Origin: Promerops cafer
Lineage: Eukaryota; Chordata; Aves; Passeriformes; Nectariniidae
Direction of reading: 5' to 3'
Length of the DNA: 64,000 nucleotides
Assembly (NCBI GenBank): GCA_013398275.1
Contig: VZSE01006029.1
Coordinates: 3,128,000-3,191,999, forward strand
Shown here: piece by piece, positions 49,911 to 61,789 of the stretch
Layout of the letters: each line of letters begins with the position of its first letter
Position numbering within the stretch: the stretch's first letter is position 1
The notes under the pieces: generated by a model
Database searches by the model: none
The model's input: only the letters and a program-made list of their open reading frames with translations
What the model was told of the DNA's origin: nothing
Made by a program: the position numbers and the translations under genes

Positions 49911-52900
49911 TCAGCAGCGATCTGCTTTTAGGGGCCCTTAGCGCCCGACATTGAGGAAACCCCCGAGTCTTCGCGGTGTTGACGTTTGGAAATGTTAAAT
50001 GACATTTCCAGGTGAGCAAAAGGGACAAATGTAGGTGTTGGGCACTTGCTGTATTTTATTTGTGCCAGTGCAGGACAAGTATCAGATCTGAATCCAGATG
50101 CTGCTGCTTGTACACCCTTTTCATACACCCGACCATGTGTGCTCACAGGTCAGGAGAGCCAACCAAATCCTGAGCTGGATCCCAAGAAGTGTGGGAGCAG
50201 AGTGAGGGAGGTGATTCTGCCCCTCCACTCTGCTCCAGGTGTGAGCCATCACCTGGAGTGCTGATCCAGCTCTGGGGTTCTCAGCACAGTAAAGACATGG
50301 ACCTGTTGGAACAGGTATAGGGAAGGATCACAAATATGATCAGAGGACTCTCTTGCGAAGACAGAGAATTGGGATTGTTCAGCCTGATGAAGAGAGAGAC
50401 TCAGGGAGATCTCATTTCAACCATTTAATGTGTGAAAAGGACCTAAAAGAGGGTAGGACAGGGACTTTTTGCACAGCAGGTTACACACATGTAACCAGCA
50501 GAGCAAGAGGGAATGGCTTTGAACTGAAAAAAGGCAGTTTAAATATCAGGAAGAAATTTACTGTAAGAATGATGAGACACTGGACCAGGTTGCTCAGAAC
50601 AGTTGTGGATGCCCCATCACTGGCAATGTTGAAGGTCAAGTTGGATTGGGCTTTGAGCAACCTGGGCTAGTAGATGTCACTGCCCATGGCAGGGGGGCTT
50701 GGAACCAGATGCTCTTTAAGGTCCCTTCCAACCCAAACCATTCTATGATTTTATTATTCTTCTAGCTCTTACCTGCCACATTTCTGGCAACCAAGCTGAG
50801 CAAGGATGCTCAGCCAGGGATAGTGCCTAATGCCCACATGTTCAATCAAACCCAAGTGGGAATTCAGTTATTCATATTTGCTGAGGCTGTAAATGAGAAA
50901 GTGTTCTGCATTTAGTATCTTCAGTGTGTGAAAAGGGTAGAATGGCTGCAAAAACCTGGGGGACTGAGCACTGTAATGGCCAAGAGGTTCTGTCTGGAGG
51001 GGATAGACTGTTTGTTTTTGGGATGGATGTGCTGAAGGTGGGGGAAGCTCTACAAACACAGGAGGGTATAAGATGGGTGGATTTATTTAGATAAATAAAG
51101 TGGGTGTTGGCAGGGTGAGACCAGCAAGAGAGTTATTTTCCATGGAAGTGCCACAAAAAATCCAGGAAATATAAAACCGGAATTTCATTTACATTGAAAA
51201 GCAAGAGGCAGAATTGTAACTGTTAGATGACTCTCCTCATGAAACAGAACCATTGAGTTTGAGCAGAGAGTAGGAGCCTGCCACAAGAAAGCAAGTGTCA
51301 AAAAATTCTCTCTCCAAGAGTCTGCAGTTTCCTTACACTTGCTTCTGTGTAAAGCATCTTCTCCCTATGCTCTGCTAAACTTATTGCCAAGAGCAAACTA
51401 AAGAGCAGCAGGACCAAGATTATGACTCTCCAGTCAGGGTTGAAAGCCAGCTACAAGGTTTTAATTTTAATGTAATAGATCTCTTGTGACAGCTTTGTTC
51501 TTCCCTGGGATTATAGTTCTGGTAAGATTATCCTTATCAGCAAATGATGCTTCAGCAAGACCTTAGGATCTGAACAACTTGTACTACAGGAGACTTCTGT
51601 TGAAAGGGGAGCTCCTCTCTAAGTAGGGAGACAGTAGTTCTGTCTGCTCTGACATCACCTGTAATTTTACACTGTAGATACAGCGATTACTCTGGCATTC
51701 GATATGCTTTAGAGGTGGAGCCCAAACAAATACCTCACATGTCAACACACATGTTGTTCCCTGTAAGAACAATGAAATCACTCAAACAGTAGCTTCAAGT
51801 CCATCACTAGATAAGATGAGAAAAATGTAGACAATTTTAAAAATGTTTGTTTGGGTTTTTTTGTTAAATAATATGACACTGTACCCACTTGTTAACCTTT
51901 TAGAGGATATCCAGTATTGAAGTACATTGGAGCTGCTCCTGGCTCAGATTTTATAAAAGCAGAAGAGAAATTTCTCTCTTAAATTTGGCATTTGGGGCAA
52001 ACCAAAGCCATTATAAATAAGTGTGTTTACTTTGTGGTAACACTCCTACATTGTTTCCTAGCACATAATCAAGGAGGTTGTTAGTAACAGGCTTGCAATA
52101 GGCACTGATATAGTTGTAATAATCTCATACGTGGTGTTTGATAGAAAGAATGCTTCAAAATTGTATTTGGGGTTTCAGCAGGGAACTGGTGAGACATAGC
52201 CAGTAGAACATGGAAAAATACAAGTCCTGTCCTGTTGTAGCTCTTCAATATACTGACAGTAGAGGGATGCATTTACCATGTTGGATTTGCATCATATAGT
52301 CCAAATACCAGGGTCCAGGTTTCAGTGATTGGAGTTCATTCTTTTCTTATGAAATATTGGAGGTAGTGTGCAATTGAACTGTGGGAGCAGAATCTGAACC
52401 ACGGTTGAGTACCCAATTTCCAAATGAAGCCATGCTGCTTATCGTTTTTCCTCAATCAGTCAATCATTTATTCTTTTTCTACCCTTGGATTCAGCTGGAA
52501 TGATGTTGAATTAGCTTGTATCCCACCCATCCAGCTAATTGGTGGAAGGTGAACTCACTCTGTGTCTACACAGCTACTTTCATATGTCTTTGGTCAAATC
52601 TGTACTGTTAAATCTGTTTTGTAGGTTTTAAAAAATACATGATTTTGCACATTGATGCATTTTACTTTCTTTCTGAAACTTTTTTTTTGGTGTCTATATT
52701 GAACTTAAAACCAGAAATTAATAAGTTGTTAATTTATACTGTAGTCTGTGAGCTAACAAAGTTAAGGGTAGTGATTTTCCAGCCAGCAAGTAATTATCTG
52801 CTACATAAAAATTGGGTTGGGGGAAGAGGAATCAGTGGAATGTTACATTCTTAAAACTGAGCCATGTAAACATCCTATAATATTAGAAGAAAATTCTGAA

Positions 52901-55900
52901 AATGCTGAATAATGTTTGACATAGATTCAGTTCTCATTTGGTAGAGATTCCACCACTGATGGATACTTTGTTGTCATGGTAGTCGATGACATCATTCACT
53001 GCATTTGTGCTCTGTTTCATACAGATTTATGTTTTAATAAAAATGTCAAGTGGCATCGGTAATACACGTGCATAATACCCATATGCCAACCTAAGTTTGG
53101 GCTGTTCCCAAGCGTGATTTTGCTTGTGCCAGCATTTTCACTGGCATCCCTTTAGCAGGGAGCCAGGAGATCCTGCGGGAGATCAGGCTGGGGGTGAGAA
53201 CACAGAGCGAAGGACTGGTGGGAGGACGACTTTCAAGTAGCAGCTCATGTGTGGCTTAAAGTGGCTGTTTAAGAAGCTCCTGTTAAAACTATATGTGTAT
53301 GAAACCTGTACAAGCTATTAAACCTCTAATTTCTTCAAAGAATGGAGGTGAATTTGTTTACAAGATCTGTTTCCCACAAAATTAGAATGAGTGGCATTAG
53401 TTACTAACTTCTCAGTTATCTTGCCAGAAGTTTATCTGGCTGTTGGGTCTGCAATTACTCGTGCTTGGGGACTTTGGAATCATCTTAAATCTTGTTGGTT
53501 GATTATATGATCTCTTGTTCATCCGTGATCTTTATATCCAAATTAATGCCCATATCATATAGGGGTTATTATTGATGCACTTGCTATGGATACAGACATT
53601 TTTTCTGTGATTTTAAGACACTTTTTCTTCTGGCTGTAGTAGTATGTGTTCCACATCTGAACCCCCAATAACAAAATCCACTCAGTTCCTTCACCCTATG
53701 TCGCAGGCTGAACAAATTATTTCAAGTACTGCTCAGTATTTCTGATTCAGTAGCCTGAGGCAAGCCCCCTTAACATGGCCTTCTCCTGGGCTCTGTCAGC
53801 ACAGCATACTTTGCACACATTGAGGATTTGTAGTCCTTGCTCTTATCAGAACTTTATAAACAATAACTTACTATAGAGTAGCACCACACCATCAGTTTTA
53901 TCCTTCTTGAACACTGTCTAATCAGATATTTTAATATCTGAATCATGCAGACTATTCCTTTTTTTCTTTCATGTTACTGATAAAAATCTTTTTTCAGTGA
54001 AAATGTCTAGATTTTCCTATATCTTAGTGAAGCACCAGTCATCAGGATATAAACAATTCTATATTAATTCTTTTTGTCATACTGATTTCATTTGTTTGTA
54101 CCATGTTGAGCATCTTCAGTGCTTGCTTCCTTTTTGTTTACTATCCTTACAGCTTGTGCTCTGCCTATGAAACTGCCTTTGTCTCAAACCAAGAGTTTTT
54201 GCACTTTTAATCTTCTGATTCTCTCACCCATCTCACTGCAGTGAGGAGCGAGTGCGTGGCTGTGGTGCTTAGCTGCCTACTGGGGTTAAACCCAGTGGTC
54301 CTTTTTGGTGGCCAATGTGGAGCTCAAAGGGTTTGAGATAAGGACAGATTTCACTGGTGTGTGTGAGACCAAATTTATGGCTACTGCAGCTACTCATTCT
54401 GCAGGGCTTGCCATGGGGCTTGCTTGCCTTCATGCACGTTAGACTCTAGTGCTTGTTCATGGCTGCTTTCCACTTTTGCTGTTTGCTGTACTCCTTGTCA
54501 TCCCTAATTCTGAAGGGAGCTGTGCTTTACACCAGTCCTCCCCTATATTCTACCCAAAGCTTCAAAGAAGGAAAACAGAAGTGTACAGCGGGTTTGCTCA
54601 TATAAGTACACAGCTGAAGATGTAAAGTCAGAGAAGTCTGAGCTTGCTATATTTTATGATCCTGGCACTGACTTTGGCACTTACAACTTGTTTCTTGTAG
54701 GTACTTGTTCTGGTGCTGGAGTGGAAAAATCCACTCGTTAAACAAGTAGCAACCTGATTGAGGCAAAGAAAATCTGTATTCAGTTATGGATTACTGAACT
54801 GGATTGCAATGTTTAAATCTCTGGCTAATGCTCAAGAATCTTAAAAGGAGCCAGCGATGCTGGAGTGCTCTTGCATTCCAGTGTAACCACTACCTGCTGT
54901 CAGGCAGGCAGGGTCAGCTGTAGGAATGGACTAACTAAGGAGTTGCATGTGGAAAACATATCAGTAGGGCCATGGAGCTCTCCTGGCCTTTGCTAGGGCT
55001 GGAAGATCGGAAAGAAAGGTGTGTTGTATGGATGAGGGGTGAAAAGCTGCTTTTCCCAGTGCTAACAGCAGTACCAAGTGTTGTCCCAGACACCTCCAGG
55101 CCTTGCAAAGAAGCCATGACTGCCTTGGTTTTGCTTGCTGTCCCTTCAGCTGCTCACTCCACTGTCTGATCCCCTTGCTGCCCAAGTGAGAGGGAGAAGA
55201 AGCCCAGGCTGGACTCTCTACAGAGGATAGTGAGAGCCCATACCTCTGGCAGCAGTCTTGGCTAATGCTGCTAAAAATACTATCCACTTACCCTCTTTTG
55301 AGAGAAATCATCTGATCAGCCATGTTGCAGGGATCCTGAGGCTTTGTTGAACTCCAGTCCTTCTTGTTTGAGCCCCTATTTCATAAATACATGGACAATC
55401 TCCTAGTCAGCAGCTACCTTAGCATGACAGAGAGATGCAAAATGTTTGAACCTGTGCTATACCACAATAAGCATCAAGTGTATTTACAGAAACCTTTCTT
55501 CCTAAATTGAGAAACTACAGCTGTTTTGTTTTTTTTTTTTTCTTTCTTTCTTCTCCATGCAGGACATGATAGGTAGAAAAGAATCCTGTGCTTCAGGACA
55601 GTTACCAATGACCAGCCTCAGCTGCCTTTTCTATACACTGGAAGAATGGACTGTTGTGGAGTTCCTGAAGAGATATCTTTTTCATGTGATCATTGGCTCA
55701 CTGACAATTAGTGCAATATTAGTTTTTTTTATAGTTCCTTTAACAATTGTCTTTTTTATTTACCTTACTAATATTTTGCTTTTAATATATCAGAGGAACA
55801 ATGAGTTAAAAGCAGATCCCTTGAGTGACGTTTGGAATAGTGTAAGAAAAACTATAGCAAGCTTTTGGGATATTTATGCAAGAATATGGCATGGTAAGTA

Positions 55901-58900
55901 CAACATGACTTGTCTGAAGTATTGAATTGCAGTAAGTGGTAAATACACAGAAATTTTAATTTTAATTTTTTTCTTCCATATGGATGAAAATAAGTTACAT
56001 TTATTATACTTTGTATGGCTTCTTTGAACAACCTGCAGTATAAAACTTTCTCCACATGCTCCTAGGACTCTGCCTACTCCAAGCCCATCCAAATGGCTCA
56101 TGGCAGGAGCTGTAGCAGGGATGGAAATCAAGGCAGACAAGGTGGAACAGAGCTCTTAATTGGCAAAAGCTGTGTCTTTCCCAAGCCTTTGTATACATTA
56201 GCCTTCTAGTCTGGCTCCACCTGAAACCTAAACCAAATGTAGGAAGAGTTATGACAAGAGTTCATAGAAGTGCATGTTTGTGAGGAAATTCCCTCCCACT
56301 GTGAAGTGAATATATTTAACTCTTATGGAGAGAACCTTTATTTGGGATAATTACAGATTAGGGTTTCAATTTAAACATCTCACCTTCTCTAAAAGAGGAA
56401 CATTTTATTATGGAAAATCCCAAACTCTTCATTCTCATTGCCACAGAATGGAGATTCATATTTCCAGATTTCAGGAAAGCATCCAGCCTGTTTGCCTCTA
56501 TTTCTGAAAATGAAGCATTTTCACTCTAGTTACTTATTTAAAAAAAAAAAAAAATATTGTACTATTTACAAAAAGTTCCTAATGGGAAATAATTACTTTA
56601 CTTCCCTCACTGGGGAAAGTGTCAGGTTCAGGTCTGATCTCACAATTAAACTGACAACAAATCAGTCTAGTGATAAGCTGTGGTGTCTGAGGAACTTTCT
56701 CTGTGCTATTGACCAAAAGATCCATCCTGAACTTAATTATTTGAAAGCTACTACAGAGGCTTTCACAAGTCTCTGAAGGTCATTTAACAAAGGACAGTAA
56801 AAAGTTTTCTCTAAACTGCCAGATGATTTACAGATACCATTGTCAGTGTATTGCTTTCCATCCCAAACAGGTTATGAGCTTCATGGTGTGGAAAACCTCC
56901 CAGAAGGACCAGGCATTCTTGTGTATTACCATGGAGCTATTCCCATAGACTACCTTTACTTTTTGTCTAGGCTGTTTCTGTGGAAGAAAAGACTTTGCCT
57001 GTCTGTAGCTGATCATTTTGTGTTTCGTTTACCAGGTAAGAACTTGTTCTCTTGTATTTAAGCTTCCTGGATTCACCTAACCTGTCCTGGTTTTGATGAA
57101 CTTTACATTTACTGTACTTGAAAGAGAGCTTTTAAACTAAAAGACTGATTTTAGATTTTTTTAACTAAAAGTTGGTAGATGTAACAGGACAGAGTAGCAT
57201 ATCCTGTCTTTTCAGTGAAAACATTGGTAAACCCTCCAATGCCAACAAATAGATATATAGTCCTTTTGGGATGAAATATCCCTCAGTAGAAAGTGCTGGA
57301 TAGGACTCTACTATTGACCTAGTGCTGACCGGTCAGGAGAAGATACAGAGAAGCAAAGATAATTCAATTTTAGAAAAAAAAGGCATAAAGAAGAATGTCC
57401 AGAAGAAATAGCAGGTGAATTATTTAAAGGCACCTTTATGCCACTAATATTGAAAGCTGTTTTACTATAGAGAATAGAGGAAGCTGTTTAGAAGGACGCT
57501 CTTTGGAAAGCAAAGTTTTCCTGAAAACAAGTATTATAAACTCAAATAAATTTGATGCTAAAACCAGATTCAGGTACTTCTAGAAAAATGACAATAATTT
57601 TCTTAAGGCATACTTAGTAAACACTGTGTAGTACTGAGCGCATCAGAAGTAAGAAGTCATCAAAAGATATTGGCTTTTAAGAGTACCCTCAAAAAAAGAG
57701 AAAGTTTAGCAAAATGTTGCAAAGGAGACTCCTTTTTTAAGGGATAAAAAAGAGGGTACTGTTCAAATTGAAGTGTCCCTAGCACAGATTTTTATTACAA
57801 ATATAAAATAAACATTTGTTAGGACTAAGCAACACTCTCAGCTGTGCAGTTCCTGGACTACTGGTGTGTACATAACATATTGATTACATTGTTCATGTAC
57901 AATTGTTCAATACATCTAGCATGTTCATGCTAGAGCAACAAAAGGTGGCAAATGCTGTGTCAGCCTTGAAAAAGGCTATAAAAAGACATCTGGTAAGAAA
58001 GACTACAAATAATTGAAGTTAGACCTCCCCACTGCATTAGCAGAATATGTGGCTAAAAGTGAAATTCCTCCCTAACCTTCTTTTGCTCTACTATGCTTAC
58101 TTTTTGCAAAGAAATGTTACACTTCACAGATTGGTTCTTTAAAGAATGCTCGTGAGCATATGCTGGACATCAGTTCAGTTTATTTACAGGATTAATTACA
58201 GTTACATGAGATTTTTTTCTTGTGAATTAATAACTCTCTCCATCTCAGAATAGCTTCTAAGTAATAAAGTTACAAAAAAAAGACATGGATGATTCAGAGG
58301 TGTGGCATGACTTCCTTTGAAGAGCTAGGACATCAGACAGAAGCCTTGCATGGATGAGGGATAAAAAATTCTGTGAGACCTAGAAAAGGAGAATAAGAAG
58401 TGATAATATTTTCATGTGATACATTATAATTCTCAAAAGTTTTAAAGCCAAGCAAATGAAGAACCTCTTCGCTTAATAACAATATGGCTTCCTGACTTTA
58501 GGATGAAACAGAAATATGTCTGAGTTCACAAAGGGATTAAACAAAGTCAACATCTGTCTTTGACAAAAAGATCTATAAAACATGATACCTTGAATAATAT
58601 TAAATACAATTAAATTACAGGATTCAGCACTGTGTTATCTACTGTCTTCCAAAATTTTTGTTGCAGACCTCTGCCAGTCCAGAGTTGTTGCTTCCATTTA
58701 TTAATATAAAAAATTTATTTTCAAACCATGCTGTTTGAACAGGGAATTCGAAGATTGTGGAAATGCTTGTTTGCTTTCTATCAGAGTTCCAAATTGATAT
58801 ATTTAAAATATGAAGATAATATGAGAAAGCATAGAGTACTTCTATGGTTCTCAGTCCCTCTTTTAGAGAAATCCCAGTTATGGAAACAGAGGAAGGAGAT

Positions 58901-59727
58901 TGACTGTGGTGAATTAATTAATGATTCATTCATGTGGTGCTGAAATTGCCCTGCTAGCTTCTGTCATTCATGCATCTTGAGAGTCTTAGAGCAGTTCAAT
59001 TCGATCCACATAGTTTGCAATTTATCCACAAAATACTCAATTAAACAACTCAAAACCTCAATGTTTAAAATGTTAAACATCCCGTTTTAAGAGAAGACCA
59101 AAAATAGCTGCTTGTCGGGTATTTATTTTTGTAGTAATCTTTATTGTACTGATTCTTTTTTCTGTATTAAAATATGTAGAAAGAAGGAAAGAGGAATAGA
59201 TGCTTATTTTCAGATTTCTAGCTATGACCCACAAGTTTTGTTTACATAATTTGGCTGACAATTATGGAAGATAGCATCTGGAAACATTTTTTAATTGAAA
59301 TATTCCTGACAAGATGGTTCATCTTCATAATATTTGGGCAAAAATATTGTCACGTATTTGTCATTTTGCCAACATTTACTCTGTAGGTGTCTTATTTCCT
59401 TCATAAAAATTTGTCTTAGCTAAATATATAGCTACTAGGTTTTAATTTAGCTGTAATCTGGCTCCTACATGCAAACAGTATTTGGGATATATATTGTCAT
59501 ATTAAATGCACATTTGCTACTTATTTATTTCAGGACTTAAATTATTGTTGGGAGTGACGGGTGTGATACGAGGTTCGAGGGAGGAGTGTCTTGCTGCACT
59601 GAAGAATGGATACTTGGTGTCCATCTCACCAGGGGGAGTTCGAGAAGCGCTGTTCAGTGACGAAAGTTATCAGCTCATGTGGGGAAATCGAAAAGGCTTC
59701 GCTCAGGTCGCTCTAGAAGCAAAAGTG
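49806..59727 (+). CDS. TMEM68/DIESL-family acyltransferase, first three coding exons
   Basis: Coding blocks are 55566-55893, 56871-57035 and 59534-59727, together 687 nt (229 codons, phases consistent). The feature span also includes the intron from the presumed 5' UTR exon. TMEM68-family proteins are ER membrane acyltransferases related to the DGAT2/PlsC group, and human TMEM68 (DIESL) makes triacylglycerol independently of DGAT1/2. Visible here are a hydrophobic double span (about residues 37-78), the catalytic-type YYHGAIPID (His130, Asp136), VADHFVF and SPGGVREAL (from residue 196). The C-terminal third, expected to begin just after AQVALEAKV, is not found before 64000. Compared with remembered human TMEM68 (about 324 aa), the N-terminal part is strongly diverged and the catalytic part shows many substitutions. 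It may be a TMEM68-like paralogue rather than the orthologue, so I give no symbol. Confidence 0.85.
50289..50760 (+). repeat. CR1 LINE 3' part in intron 1 of the TMEM68-like gene
   Basis: It runs from AAAGACATGGACCTGTTGGA (typical CR1 text) through GGGAGATCTCATTTCAACC and ends GGTCCCTTCCAACCCAAACC, ATTCTATGATTTTATTATT. It is about 470 bp, in plus orientation. Confidence 0.9.
50761..54139. other. Intron 1 of the TMEM68-like gene, no feature seen
   Basis: AT-rich intronic sequence with only chance open frames. No repeat is recognised with confidence. Confidence 0.45.
54140..54560 (+). mobile_element. ERV fragment: LTR 3' end, decayed Lys-tRNA primer binding site, leader
   Basis: Text around 54180-54290 (AAGAGTTTTTGCACTTTTAA, GGTGCTTAGCTGCCTACTGG, GGTTAAACC) is the 3' end of the same LTR family as at 40965. 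It is followed at 54306-54323 by TGGTGGCCAATGTGGAGC, which by eye differs at four of 18 positions from the lysine-tRNA primer binding site of betaretrovirus-like (ERVK/ERV2) elements. Leader-like sequence (GGGTTTGAGATAAGGACAGA) continues. No gag or pol is seen. The outer boundaries are approximate. Confidence 0.65.
55566..55893 (+). CDS. TMEM68-like coding exon 1
   Basis: The acceptor is a long T-rich tract ending CTCCATGCAG|GAC at 55562. The start is the first ATG in the exon (55566), giving MIGRKESCASGQ, which resembles the human start MIDKNQTCG. The ATG nine bases upstream lies across the acceptor and is not used. It encodes TLEEWTVVEFLKRYL, a strongly hydrophobic region (two closely spaced membrane segments), a polar loop and ARIWHG. 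The donor CATG|GTAAGTA is strong, phase 1. Confidence 0.9.
56871..57035 (+). CDS. TMEM68-like coding exon 2 (acyltransferase motif I)
   Basis: This 165-nt exon encodes YELHGVENLPEGPGILVYYH and GAIPIDYLYF, then ends VADHFVFRLPG. The HGAIPID segment is the family's version of the acyltransferase His/Asp motif. The acceptor is TCCCAAACAG|GT and the donor CCAG|GTAAGA. Both are phase 1 and agree with the neighbouring exons. Confidence 0.93.
59534..59727 (+). CDS. TMEM68-like coding exon 3 (SPGGVREA motif)
   Basis: This 194-nt exon encodes LKLLLGVTGVIRGSREECLA, GYLVSISPGGVREALFSDES and GNRKGFAQVALEAKV. SPGGVREA is the substrate/phosphate-binding block also seen, with variation, in DGAT2-type and plant phytyl-ester synthase acyltransferases. 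The acceptor is TATTTATTTCAG|GA and the donor AAAGTG|GTGAGT, phase 0. Confidence 0.93.
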
Positions 59728-61615
59728 GTGAGTGCCATATGTTACCAATCCCAGTTTATGCTTCCTACATATCTGCTTCATTATAAAATGCAGCTTAGGA
59801 GCATTTGTTGGGAAATCTTCCAGGAGAAATGATGGGGAAGTAAAGACTTCCTTTTCCCATCACTTTCCTCGAGCACATTCGTTCACAAGGAGCAAGAGTT
59901 TTGTCGAGCTGTCAAACATTTTCTTGACTGTTTCAAAGCATTCATCTCTGTGGTTCCATGTCTACAGTTCCATCATGCAGGCATCCAGTGTTTCATCTTG
60001 ACCGTATTTCAGCAATCTTCACTGTGTTCCTTCTCCATACTGCCCTAAGGTTTCATTCTTTTTTCTTATCCTAATTGACTTACATCTTTATCTTACTTCC
60101 ACATATCCCGTCATTTTCTTATGGTTCTTTACTGTATTATCCTTATCTTTCTTCTCATTTATTCTGTGAGGGTCTAGGATTTTGGCCTTACCTTTACTTT
60201 TCTTCATGTTTGTGAAAGATTGCATCAGCTAACTCAAGATGTGTCTACATCAGTGTCTGAATTTGAATCATGTGTGCACTTTTGAAGCAGTTTTTGTATT
60301 TCCTTCACCATGCTTTCATTCACATCAAGGAACATGTTAGAATGCTGGAGCTGCATTCCTTCTGGCTGAAACGAAACCAAAATTGGAATCTAGTGCTCTC
60401 CAGTGTCAAATGGCCTTCAGTCAATGGTGCCAAACAATAATTAGTTTTACATAAAAACAGAGCACTGAAATGTGTTCAGTGTGGATGTCACATTCTCAGC
60501 ATCCTCTAGACGTGTGCTTCTCTTGATTTGCACTCCACCAATGTACTCATGGCCAAGGTTTCAGTTAGTTTCCATATGGATGATGATCTACAAATACAAC
60601 CTTCTACCACTAGCTCTGACTTCTTATATTTAAATCTACTTGGGAAACTGTTTTTCTGATACAGTCTCTAGGAAATCATTTTATTTGGGATGGCATGCAG
60701 CTGGAAGAGCAGCAGCCCCATCTTTTTCCTAACTGCTGCTTCTCGTCACCACCACCTATGGACACAAGTTTTCTGCCTTAATTTAGACTTAGCATACCTA
60801 GTGCTTTTTTGTGTCTGACAATACTGGTGCAAATCCAGGCTTTATTTGTTCTGCCATGCACTTTCTGCTGCTTTCTCATGAACTGCACAACCATCACTTT
60901 TTCCTCACATTCTTATGAATATCTCATCAATTGCAGTGCTCTTTGACCTTCCACATAAAGTTTTCTGTCTATATAGGAGAAGCTGTACAGGGAGTTGAGT
61001 TCTTCCCATGAAACTTTAATTTCTTAACATCCCTTTTTGTGTAGTTATATCTCTTTTGCATCTCATCCAATTAGTTGCTTCTCAAACTCTGTTTTGGGCT
61101 CTCGTGCTATGGCTCCTAGTACAAAGGATCTGAAGGTGCAAAATGCATGCTTCAGATTAATATTTCTTCATAACTCTACCTCTAAATTGTTGTGGGGAGA
61201 TAATTAAACACTAGAATAAACTTAGGGGCATTTGCCCAATGGACAAAATAATTTTAGGCCTGGAATCCTGTTTCCACATCTTGTCTCATGTGGCCTTTTA
61301 AAAGTCAGGTTTTATGTGCTTCTGTTCCCTCTCCTGTCCTTTTTCTCAAAAGGGTAAATGTTAGTCATATATTGTGTGGGCCTGTACACCACCACTACTG
61401 GGAAAGTATCAGAATGTGAATGGGATAAACTGCTGGTGCTTATATCTCTTATTATTACCCTCATTCAGCTTTGTGGGGTTTTTATGATCAGGAAGTCTGA
61501 CTGGATCCCTGTATGGTGGGCATTGCTGTAATTAGCTTGCAAGCTACACTTTGGGCATCATTGATATTTCTCTGGAAATCTGGAACCAGACAAACCTTAG
61601 ATAACTAAACACTTA

Positions 61616-61637
61616 AAAAAAAAAAAAAAAAAAAAAG
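61616..61637 (+). repeat. Poly-A tract
   Basis: An uninterrupted run of about 22 A in the third coding intron of the TMEM68-like gene. No LINE or processed-gene body is recognised directly upstream. Confidence 0.85.
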
Positions 61638-61789
61638 GGAGCCCCTGTGCATTTAACAGTAGAGGGGGCAATATTAACCTTATGTATCACTTCTTATATA
61701 AAGTTAGGCCTATAGTAGTCACTGGATCCCATTTTTTGACACATTTCAAGTTTGATTGTTCTTGTTGCATCCTTTTCAATAGTGGCCAG

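Noticed and set aside
49499..49954. 151-codon plus frame and opposing minus frames in the second CpG island
   Set aside because: GC-composition frames with no conserved features. The region is better explained as promoter plus non-coding exon.
57078..57100. CTGTCCTGGTTTTGATGAAC as another LTR start
   Set aside because: The similarity stops after about 16 bases and no LTR body or end follows.
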